DNA of 60,957 nucleotides. It comes from Achromobacter sp. MYb9 (GTDB lineage Bacteria > Pseudomonadota > Gammaproteobacteria > Burkholderiales > Burkholderiaceae_B). The stretch lies in NCBI RefSeq assembly GCF_002975275.1, contig NZ_PCOQ01000033.1, positions 1 through 60,957 of the forward strand, written 5' to 3'. The notes beneath the pieces were generated by a model. The model ran no database searches, was not told the origin of the DNA, and saw nothing but the letters and a program-made list of their open reading frames with translations. Position numbers and translations under genes: made by a program. This document shows, in pieces, positions 15,968 to 24,257 of the stretch; positions within the stretch are counted from its first letter, which is position 1, and each line of letters starts with the position of its first letter.

Positions 15968-16792
15968 TCAAGATTGTATTCCGGCGCGTAGCGGCACAAA
16001 GCGCACGGCCTCTAATTCAGTGCGTTTCCAGCTGGCTGCGCCGGTGCGTTCGATCAGCACCAGGCGCTGGTTCGAGCCCCCTTCGGGAGCGATCAGGCGG
16101 CCACCCGGCGCAAGCTGCGTAAGCAGCGCCTGCGGAATAGCCAGGCCAGCGGCAGCCACAACGATAGCATCGAACGGGGCCACGCCGGGCAGGCCCAGGG
16201 TGCCATCGCCGTAGATCAGACGAATGCGCGTGGTCAGCCGCAAGGCGCGCAGATGCTCGCGCGCAAGCTCGTAGAGTCCGCGGATGCGTTCGATCGAATG
16301 GACCTCGCGCACGAACTGCGCCAGCACCGCCGCCTGGTAGCCGCAACCGGCTCCCACTTCAAGCACGCGGGTCGGCGTGCGGTCTTCGCACACGGCGGCG
16401 ATCATGCGCGCCACCACCCAAGGCTGCGAGATGGTTTGCGAATGGCCGATGGGCAAAGCGGCATCTTCATAGGCGCGGCTGGCCAGGGCCTCGTCGACGA
16501 AGAGATGGCGCGGCACGGCGGACATGGCGTTCAGCACGCGCTCATCGCTGATGCCCTGGCCGCGCAGGCGCTGCACCATCGCCTGGCGCAAGCGTTCGGA
16601 GTTTAAGCCCAGATTGCCACCGGCCGCCGGCGTGGGCGCTTGGGCCTGGCGCGGCAACGTGGCGGCGGAAACACGGGTGTTGCTATTGGCGGGCGTGACG
16701 CCGGGGCTTAGCCGGCCGGAGTCGTAGCGAACCGGGCCGGGGCGGCCCGGCACCGCCTGGGATACGTCGGGCTGGCTTATGCGTTTGCGCAT
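15968..16792 (-). CDS. pcm: Protein-L-isoaspartate O-methyltransferase, N-terminally extended
   Basis: A 274-residue enzyme that methylates isoaspartyl residues in aged proteins, starting their repair. GHSQTISQPWVVARM and the SAM loop VLEVGAGCGYQAAVL are diagnostic. It is about 65 residues longer than E. coli Pcm: the catalytic domain starts near residue 66 (LNSERLRQAMV), preceded by a low-complexity Pro/Ala/Ser-rich stretch. I chose ATG 16792 (MRKRIS); ATG 16807 is also possible. It overlaps the end of surE by 16 bases and is followed 17 bases later by nlpD. Confidence 0.93.
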   Translation of the reverse strand: MRKRISQPDVSQAVPGRPGPVRYDSGRLSPGVTPANSNTRVSAATLPRQAQAPTPAAGGNLGLNSERLRQAMVQRLRGQGISDERVLNAMSAVPRHLFVDEALASRAYEDAALPIGHSQTISQPWVVARMIAAVCEDRTPTRVLEVGAGCGYQAAVLAQFVREVHSIERIRGLYELAREHLRALRLTTRIRLIYGDGTLGLPGVAPFDAIVVAAAGLAIPQALLTQLAPGGRLIAPEGGSNQRLVLIERTGAASWKRTELEAVRFVPLRAGIQS

Positions 16793-17535
16793 AGCGGCTC
16801 CGCCCACGTGCGGATTTCATCCAGTTGGCTGTGCTGGGTCAGGTCCAGGCGCAGTGGCGTGACCGACACCGTGCCCTGCTCCACCGCGTGGAAATCCGTG
16901 CCCGGGGCGGCATCGGCGGCCAGGCCCACCGGACCGATCCAATAGACGGTGTCGCCGTACGGCGTGGTGGTGCGCACCACGGGCTGCGACGGATGGCGCT
17001 TGCCCAGGCGCGTGACCTCGAAGCCGTGAAGGTCCTCGAAACGCCGGTTGGGGATGTTGACGTTCAGCAACACGGGCGCTGCCAGGGGCTGGGCCAGATG
17101 CCGCTCGACGACGAGACGGGCCGCGCGCGCGGCGGAATCGATGTGCTCCCAGCCTTTTTCGGCCAGCGAGAACGCGATGGACGGGATGCCGAACAGGTAG
17201 CCTTCGCTGGCGGCGGCGACCGTGCCCGAATATAGGGTGTCGTCGCCCATGTTGGCGCCGTTGTTGATGCCGGACACGACCAGGTCCGGACGCGTGTCCA
17301 TCAGCCCCGTCAGCGCCACGTGGACGCAGTCGGAAGGCGTTCCGCTGACGGCAATGAAGCCGTTGGACGCCGTGCGCACCGACAAAGGCCGGTTCAGCGT
17401 CAGGGAGTTGGAGGCGCCGCTATGGTTGGTCTCGGGCGCGACGACGGTTAAATCGCCCAAGCCTTGCAGCGCTGCTACCAGCGCTTCGAGCCCAGGGGCC
17501 GAGTAACCATCGTCGTTCGAAACCAGAATTCGCAT
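16777..17535 (-). CDS. surE: 5'/3'-nucleotidase SurE
   Basis: A 252-residue survival protein that dephosphorylates nucleoside monophosphates and short polyphosphates. The metal-binding SNDDGY lies at residues 6-11, then NHSGASNSLTLNRPL and SGINNGANMGDDTLYSGTV, all typical. The start MRILVSNDDGY at 17535 matches the family; the longer upstream frame does not. It is the first gene of a surE-pcm-nlpD-exonuclease operon with overlapping or near-touching genes. Confidence 0.96.
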   Translation of the reverse strand: MRILVSNDDGYSAPGLEALVAALQGLGDLTVVAPETNHSGASNSLTLNRPLSVRTASNGFIAVSGTPSDCVHVALTGLMDTRPDLVVSGINNGANMGDDTLYSGTVAAASEGYLFGIPSIAFSLAEKGWEHIDSAARAARLVVERHLAQPLAAPVLLNVNIPNRRFEDLHGFEVTRLGKRHPSQPVVRTTTPYGDTVYWIGPVGLAADAAPGTDFHAVEQGTVSVTPLRLDLTQHSQLDEIRTWAEPLCANA

Positions 17536-17725
17536 TGTGCATCCGAAAGAAAATAAAACGCGGGTGGACGTGTCGGATTGTACCGTCCGCAGCCACACCC
17601 TGTATGTCGGTCTTGCCGACGCGTGTTCAGCGAGGCGTCGGCGCCACGCTCGATAACCCGTAGCCGGAGGCGGCGGCCGGCGCGGTAGAATCCGCGCCAT
17701 TACGACAACAACGGACTCCCTTTCC

Positions 17726-18367
17726 ATGGCGATTACCGAACCCTCCCTGGTGTTCACCGCTGCGCTCATCCTGCTGGCCTACCTGATCGGCTCCGTGCCG
17801 TTCGCGGTCGTCGTCAGCAAGTTGATGGGGCTGCAAGACCCCCGTAGCTACGGGTCCAAGAACCCCGGCGCCACCAATGTGCTGCGCACAGGCAACAAGA
17901 CGGCGGCCGCGCTGACCTTGCTGGGCGACGCCGCAAAGGGATGGTTCGCGATCTGGCTGGCCGAAAAGCTGGCCCCCGGCATCGCCCCCGCCGGCCTGGC
18001 CATGGTGGCCCTGGCCGCCTTCGTCGGGCATCTGTACCCCATTTTCCTGGGGTTCAAGGGCGGCAAGGGCGTGGCGACGGCGCTGGGCGTGCTGGTGGCC
18101 ATCCAGCCCTGGCTGGCCCTGGCCACCGCGGCCACCTGGCTGATCATCGCAGTCTTCTTCCGCTATTCTTCGCTGGCCTCGCTGGTGGCGGCGTTTTTCG
18201 CCCCGGTGTATTACGTGTTCGGCTCGGGACTTGCCTGGCATGCGCAACCGGCCATGGGCGTGGCCCTGGCAGTGATTGGCGTGCTGCTGTTCTATCGCCA
18301 TCGCGCGAACATCACCCGCTTGATCCAGGGCACGGAAAGCAAGATCGGCGGCGGCAAGAAAAAATAA
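17726..18367 (+). CDS. plsY: Glycerol-3-phosphate acyltransferase PlsY
   Basis: A 213-residue inner-membrane protein with five hydrophobic segments, which transfers an acyl group from acyl-phosphate to glycerol-3-phosphate, the first step of phospholipid synthesis. The three active-site motifs are present: GSVPFAVV at the N-terminus, GSKNPGATNVLR, and GHLYPIFLGFKGGKGVATALG. The tail is lysine-rich (GGGKKK). It is convergent with tsaD across a compact bidirectional terminator. Confidence 0.96.
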   Translation: MAITEPSLVFTAALILLAYLIGSVPFAVVVSKLMGLQDPRSYGSKNPGATNVLRTGNKTAAALTLLGDAAKGWFAIWLAEKLAPGIAPAGLAMVALAAFVGHLYPIFLGFKGGKGVATALGVLVAIQPWLALATAATWLIIAVFFRYSSLASLVAAFFAPVYYVFGSGLAWHAQPAMGVALAVIGVLLFYRHRANITRLIQGTESKIGGGKKK

Positions 18368-18382
18368 GACGGATTCACGATG

Positions 18383-18408
18383 AAACGGGCGGCCGAGGCC
18401 GCCCGTTT
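18383..18408. terminator. Bidirectional terminator between plsY and tsaD
   Basis: AAACGGGCGGCC and its complement GGCCGCCCGTTT, then TTC on the plus strand; the other strand also gives A/T-rich ends. The tsaD stop follows immediately at 18409. Confidence 0.85.
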
Positions 18409-19443
18409 TCATTGCGCGATGTCCGCCAGGTCCCAACGCGGCTTGACGGTAAAGCTGTGCGCATCGGGGTCCAGCGTCACCAGGCCGGCCTTGACCCGCT
18501 CGGCGGCCGCGAAGGCGATCATCGCGCCGTTATCGGTACACAGCTCCAGCGGCGGAAAATATGCCTGCGCGCGCAATGGTTTCAGCGCACTGGCCAGTTT
18601 GGCGCGCAGCAGCTGGTTCGCGCCGACGCCGCCCGCCACCACCAGCCGGCGCAGGCCGGTCTGCTTCAGTGCCTTGATGGCCTTGGCCGCTAACACATCG
18701 ACGATCGCGCCCTGCGTGGCGGCCGCGAGGTCAGCGCGAGCCTGGTCATCCAGCCCCCCTTCTTTCTCGGCCGCCTTGACCCGGGTCAGCACGGCGGTCT
18801 TCAAACCGCTGAAACTGAAATCCAGGTCGCCGCTGTGCAACATCGGGCGCGGCAACTCGAAGCGCGACGCGTCGCCGCGCCCCGCCAGCTTGGCCAGGGC
18901 CGGACCGCCGGGATAGCCCAACCCCATCAGCTTGGCCGATTTATCGAAGGCCTCGCCTGCGGCGTCGTCCAGCGTTTCGCCCAGCAGCTCGTACCGGCCC
19001 ACCCCGTCCACGCGCATCAGTTGCGTATGGCCGCCGGATACCAGCAAGGCCACAAACGGAAAATCAGGCCGCGGATCGGCCAACATGGGCGATAGCAGGT
19101 GGCCTTCCAGGTGATGAATGCCGATGGCGGGCAAATGCCGCGACCAGGCAAACGACTGCGCCACGCTGGCGCCGACCAGCAACGCGCCTGCCAGCCCCGG
19201 GCCCGCGGTGTAGGCGACGGCGCCGATGTCGGACATCTGCAGGCCGGCCTCTTCGAGCACCTGGCGGGTCAAGGGCACGACGCGGCGGATATGGTCCCGC
19301 GAGGCGAGTTCCGGCACCACGCCACCATATTCCTGGTGCATGGCGATCTGGGTATGCAGCGCGTGCGCGAGCAGTCCCCGTTCCGTACAGACGGCTGCGA
19401 CACCGGTTTCGTCGCAGGAGCTTTCAAAGCCGAGAATAATCAT
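18409..19443 (-). CDS. tsaD: tRNA N6-adenosine threonylcarbamoyltransferase TsaD
   Basis: A 344-residue Kae1/Qri7-family protein that attaches the threonylcarbamoyl group to A37 of ANN-decoding tRNAs, working with TsaB, TsaC and TsaE. The start is MIILGFESSCDETGVAAV. The metal-binding histidines lie in IHHLEGHLLSP, and VSGGHTQLM and SGLKTAVL are conserved. The alternative upstream start at 19542 adds unrelated residues. It stands alone here, as is common for tsaD. Confidence 0.97.
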   Translation of the reverse strand: MIILGFESSCDETGVAAVCTERGLLAHALHTQIAMHQEYGGVVPELASRDHIRRVVPLTRQVLEEAGLQMSDIGAVAYTAGPGLAGALLVGASVAQSFAWSRHLPAIGIHHLEGHLLSPMLADPRPDFPFVALLVSGGHTQLMRVDGVGRYELLGETLDDAAGEAFDKSAKLMGLGYPGGPALAKLAGRGDASRFELPRPMLHSGDLDFSFSGLKTAVLTRVKAAEKEGGLDDQARADLAAATQGAIVDVLAAKAIKALKQTGLRRLVVAGGVGANQLLRAKLASALKPLRAQAYFPPLELCTDNGAMIAFAAAERVKAGLVTLDPDAHSFTVKPRWDLADIAQ

Positions 19444-19553
19444 GGCGGCAGAGTTTACAACTGATGCGAAAATACGCCTGTTTATGAAAACGCGGGGCCA
19501 CCCGGCACCCGCCCACAACAACCTACAAGCCTGCAAACACACTGGGGACTCGA

Positions 19554-20846
19554 ATGCTGGAGAAGCTATTCAAGCTGCGTGAACACGGGACCACCGCGCG
19601 TACCGAGATCGTGGCCGGTCTGACGACCTTCCTGACGATGTCATACATCATCTTCGTCAACCCGGACATCCTGTCGTCCACCGGCATGGACCGCGATGCC
19701 GTGTTCGTCGCGACGTGCCTGGCGGCTGCGCTAGGGTCGCTGGTGATGGCCTTGGTCGCCAACTGGCCGATCGGGATGGCGCCGGGCATGGGCCTGAATG
19801 CTTTCTTCGCCTTCACCGTCGTCAAGACCATGGGCTACACCTGGGAGCAGGCGCTGGGCGCCGTGTTCATCTCGGGCGTGATCTTCCTGATCCTGACGAT
19901 CTCGGGCATCCGGGTCTGGCTGGTGAAGGGCATTCCGCATTCGCTGCGCAGCGCCATCGCGGCGGGCATCGGGTTGTTCCTGGCCATTATCGCGCTATCC
20001 AGCGCCGGCATCGTCGTCGCCCACCCGGCCACCAAGGTCTCTCTGGGCAACCTGACGACCCACGGCCCGCTGTTCGCGATCCTGGGCTTCTTCATCATTG
20101 CCTCGCTGGATGCGCTGCGGGTGCGCGGCGCGATCCTGATCGGCATCATCGTCGTCACGGTGCTGTCGATGGCCCTGGGCTATAACGAGTTCAAGGGCAT
20201 TTTTTCGGCCCCGCCGAGCCTGGCTCCCACGTTCCTCAAGCTGGACATCCTGGGCGCGCTGCATAGCGGTTTCGTGCACGTGATCCTGGTGTTCGTGCTG
20301 GTCGAGGTGTTTGACGCCACGGGCACGCTGGTGGGCGTGGCCAAACGCGCCGGCCTGGTGCCGGAAGGCCGCCCCAACCGCCTGGGCCGCGCGCTGTTCG
20401 CCGACAGCACCGCCATCGTCGCCGGCTCCGCGCTGGGTACCAGCAGCACCACCGCCTTCGTCGAAAGCGCGTCCGGCGTGCAGGCTGGCGGCCGCACCGG
20501 CATGACCGCGCTGGTCGTCGCGCTGCTGTTCCTGGCCGCGTTGTTCATTTCGCCGCTGGCCGGCGCCGTGCCCGCCTACGCCACCGCGCCCGCCCTGCTC
20601 TACGTGGCCGGCCTGATGATGCGTGAGCTGATCGACATCGACTGGAACGAAGTCACCGAGGCCACGCCGGCCGCCCTGACCGCCCTGGTCATGCCGTTCA
20701 CGTATTCGATCGCCAACGGCATCGCCTTCGGCTTCATCAGCTATGTGGTGCTGAAGACGGCCACCGGCAAGGTCCGCGACGTGCATCCGGCCACCTGGCT
20801 GGTGGCGGTGCTGTTCGTGATCCGCTACGCCTTCTTCCCTGAATAA
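19554..20846 (+). CDS. NCS2 (AzgA-like) purine permease
   Basis: A 430-residue membrane protein of the AzgA/PbuG branch of the NCS2 family, which imports adenine, guanine or hypoxanthine with protons. Diagnostic blocks are TTFLTMSYIIFVNP, PIGMAPGMGLNAFFAF, FVLVEVFDATGTLVG and GTSSTTAFVESASGV. About 13-14 hydrophobic segments are apparent. Monocistronic, with a strong terminator. Which purine it carries cannot be told from sequence. Confidence 0.92.
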   Translation: MLEKLFKLREHGTTARTEIVAGLTTFLTMSYIIFVNPDILSSTGMDRDAVFVATCLAAALGSLVMALVANWPIGMAPGMGLNAFFAFTVVKTMGYTWEQALGAVFISGVIFLILTISGIRVWLVKGIPHSLRSAIAAGIGLFLAIIALSSAGIVVAHPATKVSLGNLTTHGPLFAILGFFIIASLDALRVRGAILIGIIVVTVLSMALGYNEFKGIFSAPPSLAPTFLKLDILGALHSGFVHVILVFVLVEVFDATGTLVGVAKRAGLVPEGRPNRLGRALFADSTAIVAGSALGTSSTTAFVESASGVQAGGRTGMTALVVALLFLAALFISPLAGAVPAYATAPALLYVAGLMMRELIDIDWNEVTEATPAALTALVMPFTYSIANGIAFGFISYVVLKTATGKVRDVHPATWLVAVLFVIRYAFFPE

Positions 20847-20870
20847 GCCGTTCCGGCGTTGCCAGCCCGA

Positions 20871-20904
20871 AAAGCCGCCCGGCGCCTTGCCGTGGCGGCT
20901 TTTT
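20871..20904 (+). terminator. Terminator of the purine permease gene
   Basis: A stem AAAGCCGCC/GGCGGCTTT followed by a T-run, 24 bases after the stop codon. Confidence 0.85.
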
Positions 20905-21098
20905 GTTGGCGTGGGCCCTCTCAATGGCGGCGATAGCTCCTGCCAATACAACCCGCCCGGCCATAAGGTTGCTGCCGTGGCCGGTTGAATTCGCCGATAC
21001 ACTCCCCATGTATCACGGTATATGGAGTTCACCTTGCGCCTGACCTGCTTTGACGCCGCGTTGCCGGCCTGTTCCACCCTCTGTACGGAGATGTCCGC

Positions 21099-22121
21099 AT
21101 GAGCACGCTTGCGCGCATTCCGTTTTCGGTCCTGGACCTGGCCCCTATTGTGCAGGGCCGAGACGCGGCCGATGCATTCCGCAACACGGTGGCCGTCGCC
21201 CAACACGTCGAGCGCCTGGGCTACAAGCGCTTCTGGCTGGCCGAACACCACAACATCAATGGCGTGGCTTCCAGCGCCACCGCCGTGCTGATCGGCCACG
21301 TGGCGGGCCACACCAGCACGTTGCGCGTGGGTTCCGGCGGCATCATGCTGCCCAACCATGCGCCGCTGATCATCGCCGAACAGTTCGGCACACTGGAAAC
21401 CCTGTACCCCGGCCGTATCGACCTGGGCCTGGGACGCGCGCCCGGCAGCGATGGTGCAACGCAACATGCGCTACGGCGCGGGCCCCGCAGCGGCCTGGAG
21501 TTTCCGGCGCTGGTGGAAGAATTGCGCGGCTTCCTGGCCGCCTCGCGCCCCAATCAACCGGTGCGCGCCATCCCCGGCGAAGGCCTGGATATTCCGATCT
21601 GGCTGTTGGGCTCAAGCGATTTCAGCGCCCGCCTGGCCGCCGAATTGGGCCTGCCGTTCTCGTTCGCGGGCCATTTTTCGCCCGAAGGCATGGCTGCGAT
21701 GCGCCTGTACCGGCATCTGTTCAAGCCGTCGGCGACGCTGTCGCGGCCCTACGCCATGATCGGCGTGCCGGTGGTGGCGGCCGAATCCGACGAGGCCGCA
21801 CAGCGCCAGGCCACGACCCAGCAGCTGAAATTCCTGTCGCTGGTGCGCGGCCACCGCCTGCAGTTGCAGCCGCCGGTGGACAGCATGGACGGGCTATGGA
21901 ACGAATGGGAGCGTGAAGCGGTCAATCAAAGACTGGGCGCTGCCATCGTGGGTGGCCCCGACACCGTGAAGCGCCGGCTGGAAGCGCTGGTGGCCGAAAC
22001 CGAGGCCGACGAAGTCATGATCGTGTCCGACTTCTTCGACATCACCGACCGCCTGCGCTCTTTCGAAATTGTCGCGTCGTTGAAGAACGATGCCGGCGTC
22101 TCGACAAAAACTGCGGCCTGA
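21099..22121 (+). CDS. LLM-class flavin-dependent oxidoreductase (MsnO8/YhbW-like)
   Basis: A 340-residue bacterial-luciferase-like TIM-barrel oxidoreductase. Landmarks of the group 1 LLM proteins are FWLAEHHNINGVASSATAV, RVGSGGIMLPNHAPL, EQFGTLETLYPGRIDLGLGRAPGSD and the C-terminal DEVMIVSDFFD. These enzymes use FMNH2 or F420 cofactors; the substrate here is unknown. A monocistronic gene, about 250 bases after the purine permease. Confidence 0.9.
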   Translation: MSTLARIPFSVLDLAPIVQGRDAADAFRNTVAVAQHVERLGYKRFWLAEHHNINGVASSATAVLIGHVAGHTSTLRVGSGGIMLPNHAPLIIAEQFGTLETLYPGRIDLGLGRAPGSDGATQHALRRGPRSGLEFPALVEELRGFLAASRPNQPVRAIPGEGLDIPIWLLGSSDFSARLAAELGLPFSFAGHFSPEGMAAMRLYRHLFKPSATLSRPYAMIGVPVVAAESDEAAQRQATTQQLKFLSLVRGHRLQLQPPVDSMDGLWNEWEREAVNQRLGAAIVGGPDTVKRRLEALVAETEADEVMIVSDFFDITDRLRSFEIVASLKNDAGVSTKTAA

Positions 22122-22226
22122 CGGCCACTGACTGCGCTCTCCGTAGCGCCAACCATTGCGACGCCGCCATCGGCGGCTCTACTATTGCTTTAGAGCGCAT
22201 GGCACCCGAAGCGTCGCCGAATCAGC

Positions 22227-22248
22227 CCCGGGGCAGGCATACCCCGGG
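22227..22248 (+). terminator. Hairpin after the LLM oxidoreductase gene
   Basis: CCCGGGG/CCCCGGG with an 8-base loop, followed about 14 bases later by a run of seven T's (22263-22269). Possible terminator of the upstream gene; the spacing to the T-run is loose. Confidence 0.4.
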
Positions 22249-22276
22249 TCTCTGACACCGCCTTTTTTTGCCGCCT

Positions 22277-22345
22277 GGCCGCCCCAAGGCAAAAAAGCCC
22301 GCCTTGGGGGCAGCAAGCATGCAAAGCGTGCCCGGCGGGGAGGCC
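22277..22345 (-). repeat. Diverged, inverted copy of the window-start repeat
   Basis: Reading along the plus strand, GGCCGCCCCAAGGC, GGGGGCAGCAAGC, AGCGTG and GGGGAGGCC appear in the same order as the reverse complement of the repeats at 2-168. The middle is replaced by AAAAAAGCCC, and CCCCAAGGC/GCCTTGGGG (22282-22290, 22301-22309) forms a hairpin. A further hairpin GCCGCG/CGCGGC (22354-22368) touches the ribosome-binding site of the next gene. Confidence 0.6.
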
Positions 22346-22379
22346 TTTTTTACGCCGCGTTCCGCGGCAAGGATCCAAA

Positions 22380-22754
22380 ATGAGTATTGTTGAACTCACC
22401 AAAGACAGCTTCCAGGACGCCATCACCCCCGACGGCACCCTGATCGTCGACTTCTGGGCTCCCTGGTGCGGCCCCTGCCGTGGTTTTGCTCCCGTCTTCG
22501 AGCAAGCCGCGACGGAGCACACCGACGTCACGTTCGCCAAGGTGAACACCGACGTAGAGCAGGAATTGGCCGGCGCCCTGGGCATCCGTTCGATCCCCAC
22601 GCTGATGGTCTTCCGTGAGAAGGTTCTGCTGTTCTCGCAACCCGGCGCGTTGTCGGGTGGCCAGCTGAACGAATTGCTTGCCAAGATCAAGGAAGTGGAC
22701 ATGGAAAAGGTCCACCAGGAAATCGCGGCGGCGCAAGACAGCCAGAACGCGTAA
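22380..22754 (+). CDS. trxA: Thioredoxin
   Basis: A 124-residue thioredoxin with the WCGPC active site (C30, C33), VDFWAPWCGPCRGFAP, and the cis-proline SIPTLMVF. It reduces cytoplasmic disulfides using thioredoxin reductase. It carries about 15 extra residues at the C-terminus (KEVDMEKVHQEIAAAQDSQNA region), which look helical. AAGGA precedes the ATG, immediately after a repeat-derived hairpin. Terminator follows at 22761. Confidence 0.92.
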   Translation: MSIVELTKDSFQDAITPDGTLIVDFWAPWCGPCRGFAPVFEQAATEHTDVTFAKVNTDVEQELAGALGIRSIPTLMVFREKVLLFSQPGALSGGQLNELLAKIKEVDMEKVHQEIAAAQDSQNA

Positions 22755-22760
22755 CCATGC

Positions 22761-22786
22761 AAAGGGGCCCGATCAAGGGCCCCTTT
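22761..22786 (+). terminator. Terminator of the thioredoxin gene
   Basis: A perfect 10-bp stem AAAGGGGCCC/GGGCCCCTTT with loop GATCAA, between convergent genes; it probably serves both strands. Confidence 0.85.
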
Positions 22787-22814
22787 CTCGTTCTGGCACG
22801 CCATCACGGCCGGG

Positions 22815-23402
22815 TCACGACACCACTTCCCAGGCCGAGCGCCCCCGTGTGATGTTGGCCACGGTGACCTCGAGGTCGCCCGCTACGGTCCGAGGCACCG
22901 CGAAGCACAGCGTCACGCCGTCTTCGTTGAAATCTTCTTGTTGGATGATCGCGCCGGCTTGCGCCAGCCGCGATTTCAGCAGCGCCAGTTCGGCAAAGCC
23001 GCACGTGCAGGTGACGGTGGCCAGGTCCACGATTTCGGTCCGTTCGCCCAGGCGCAGGCAATTCGCCGCGCATCCGCCGTATGCCCGCACCAGTCCGCCC
23101 GCCCCCAGCTTGATGCCGCCGTACCAGCGCACCACCAGGACGGCCACGCGGTCCATGTCCTGCCCTTCGATCGCCTGAAGGATGGGACGCCCCGCCGTGC
23201 CGCCGGGTTCGCCATCGTCATTGAAGCGGTATTCCTGTCCGATGCGGTAGGCCCAGCAGTTATGGGTGGCCTCGACGTCGCTGTGTTCAGCGAAAAAGCG
23301 CATCGCCTCGTCCACCGACGAGACGGGCGCGGCGTAGGCGGCAAAGCGGCTTTTCTTGATGTCTTCCTGATACGAGCAGGGAGCGGTCAACGTGTGCGTC
23401 AT
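22815..23402 (-). CDS. yigZ: YigZ/IMPACT-family protein
   Basis: A 195-residue protein of the UPF0029/IMPACT family. The conserved N-domain shows THNCWAYRIG, FNDDGEPGGTAGRPIL and VVRWYGGIKLGAGGLVRAYGG. The bacterial role is not settled; the family has an RNase PH-like fold and relatives linked to translation control. I chose ATG 23402 (MTHTLTAP); ATG 23411 is an alternative three codons upstream. Convergent with thioredoxin. Confidence 0.9.
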   Translation of the reverse strand: MTHTLTAPCSYQEDIKKSRFAAYAAPVSSVDEAMRFFAEHSDVEATHNCWAYRIGQEYRFNDDGEPGGTAGRPILQAIEGQDMDRVAVLVVRWYGGIKLGAGGLVRAYGGCAANCLRLGERTEIVDLATVTCTCGFAELALLKSRLAQAGAIIQQEDFNEDGVTLCFAVPRTVAGDLEVTVANITRGRSAWEVVS

Positions 23403-23435
23403 GCCCGGCATTGTAAGTGCTGGGGCGACGCCGTT

Positions 23436-24242
23436 CTAACCGTGGCAGTCCGCCACTTCCTGGTCCAGGTAAACGTCGAACGCGACGTCACGCGCCCATT
23501 TCGCCGCCATCGCCTTCCATGCGCCGGCGCGGTCCCAGGCGCGCATTTCTTCCGCCAGCAAGGCACGCCCGGCGGAGTCGCTGGCGGGCAGCAGCCATAC
23601 GCGTTGGCGCCGGACGCCATCCGCGGCCAGCGTGGACGAGAACTTCTTCCACTCCGGGAACCGCACCAGGGGTTCCCAGACCGTGTCGTCCACCAGGCCG
23701 ATATCGCAACTGCCTTCGCGTACCGCTACCAGCGCATCGGACGGCACCCGGTACGTGCGCACCACCGCGCCCCAGCTTTCGGCCAAGCCCCGGGCTTCGG
23801 CTGCGGCTTCGGCCATGCAGACGGTACGCCCCCGCACGTCGGCAGGCTTGCGCCAGGACGTGTCGCTGCGGATCAGCGCCTTGGGGCGCCCGCCATAGCC
23901 GGTGGCCTGCACCGCCACGGTTTGCGGCTGATCGTCCGCGGCGTCGGCCAGCACCACGTCCACCTGGCCGGCGGCCAGCGCCGCGGCGGCCTGCCCGGCC
24001 GGCACCTGCAGCAAGCGCACCGGCAGGCCCACGCGCTGGCCCAGCTTGTCGGCCATCTGCGCGTCCAGGCCGTGCGGCGTGCGGATCTTGGCGCCAGCTG
24101 CGGGCGGCGGCGCCAGATACGGTACGCCCACCCGCAATTCGCCGCGCGCATGGGCCGCGGCGAACCCGCTGTCTTGTGCCTGGGCCAAGCCCGCGAACAG
24201 CAGGCAGGCAGTCAGGGCGGCAAGGCGAATCCGGCGAATCAT
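23436..24242 (-). CDS. Family-3 (amino-acid-type) solute-binding protein appended to the ABC operon
   Basis: A 268-residue periplasmic protein with a signal peptide ending AQAQ at about residue 23. The fold matches SBP family 3: GELRVGVPYLAPP, DGLDAQMADKLGQRVGLPVRLLQ, GQVDVVLADAAD, and an acidic ligand region later. The conserved HGLDAQ block stands where polar amino-acid receptors have GFDVDL. It lies 15 bases after the NitT-type permease gene and ends the operon, giving the transporter a second, unrelated receptor. Ligand unknown; it could instead act as a sensor. Confidence 0.8.
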   Translation of the reverse strand: MIRRIRLAALTACLLFAGLAQAQDSGFAAAHARGELRVGVPYLAPPPAAGAKIRTPHGLDAQMADKLGQRVGLPVRLLQVPAGQAAAALAAGQVDVVLADAADDQPQTVAVQATGYGGRPKALIRSDTSWRKPADVRGRTVCMAEAAAEARGLAESWGAVVRTYRVPSDALVAVREGSCDIGLVDDTVWEPLVRFPEWKKFSSTLAADGVRRQRVWLLPASDSAGRALLAEEMRAWDRAGAWKAMAAKWARDVAFDVYLDQEVADCHG

Positions 24243-24257
24243 GCTGGGCTCCGTTGC

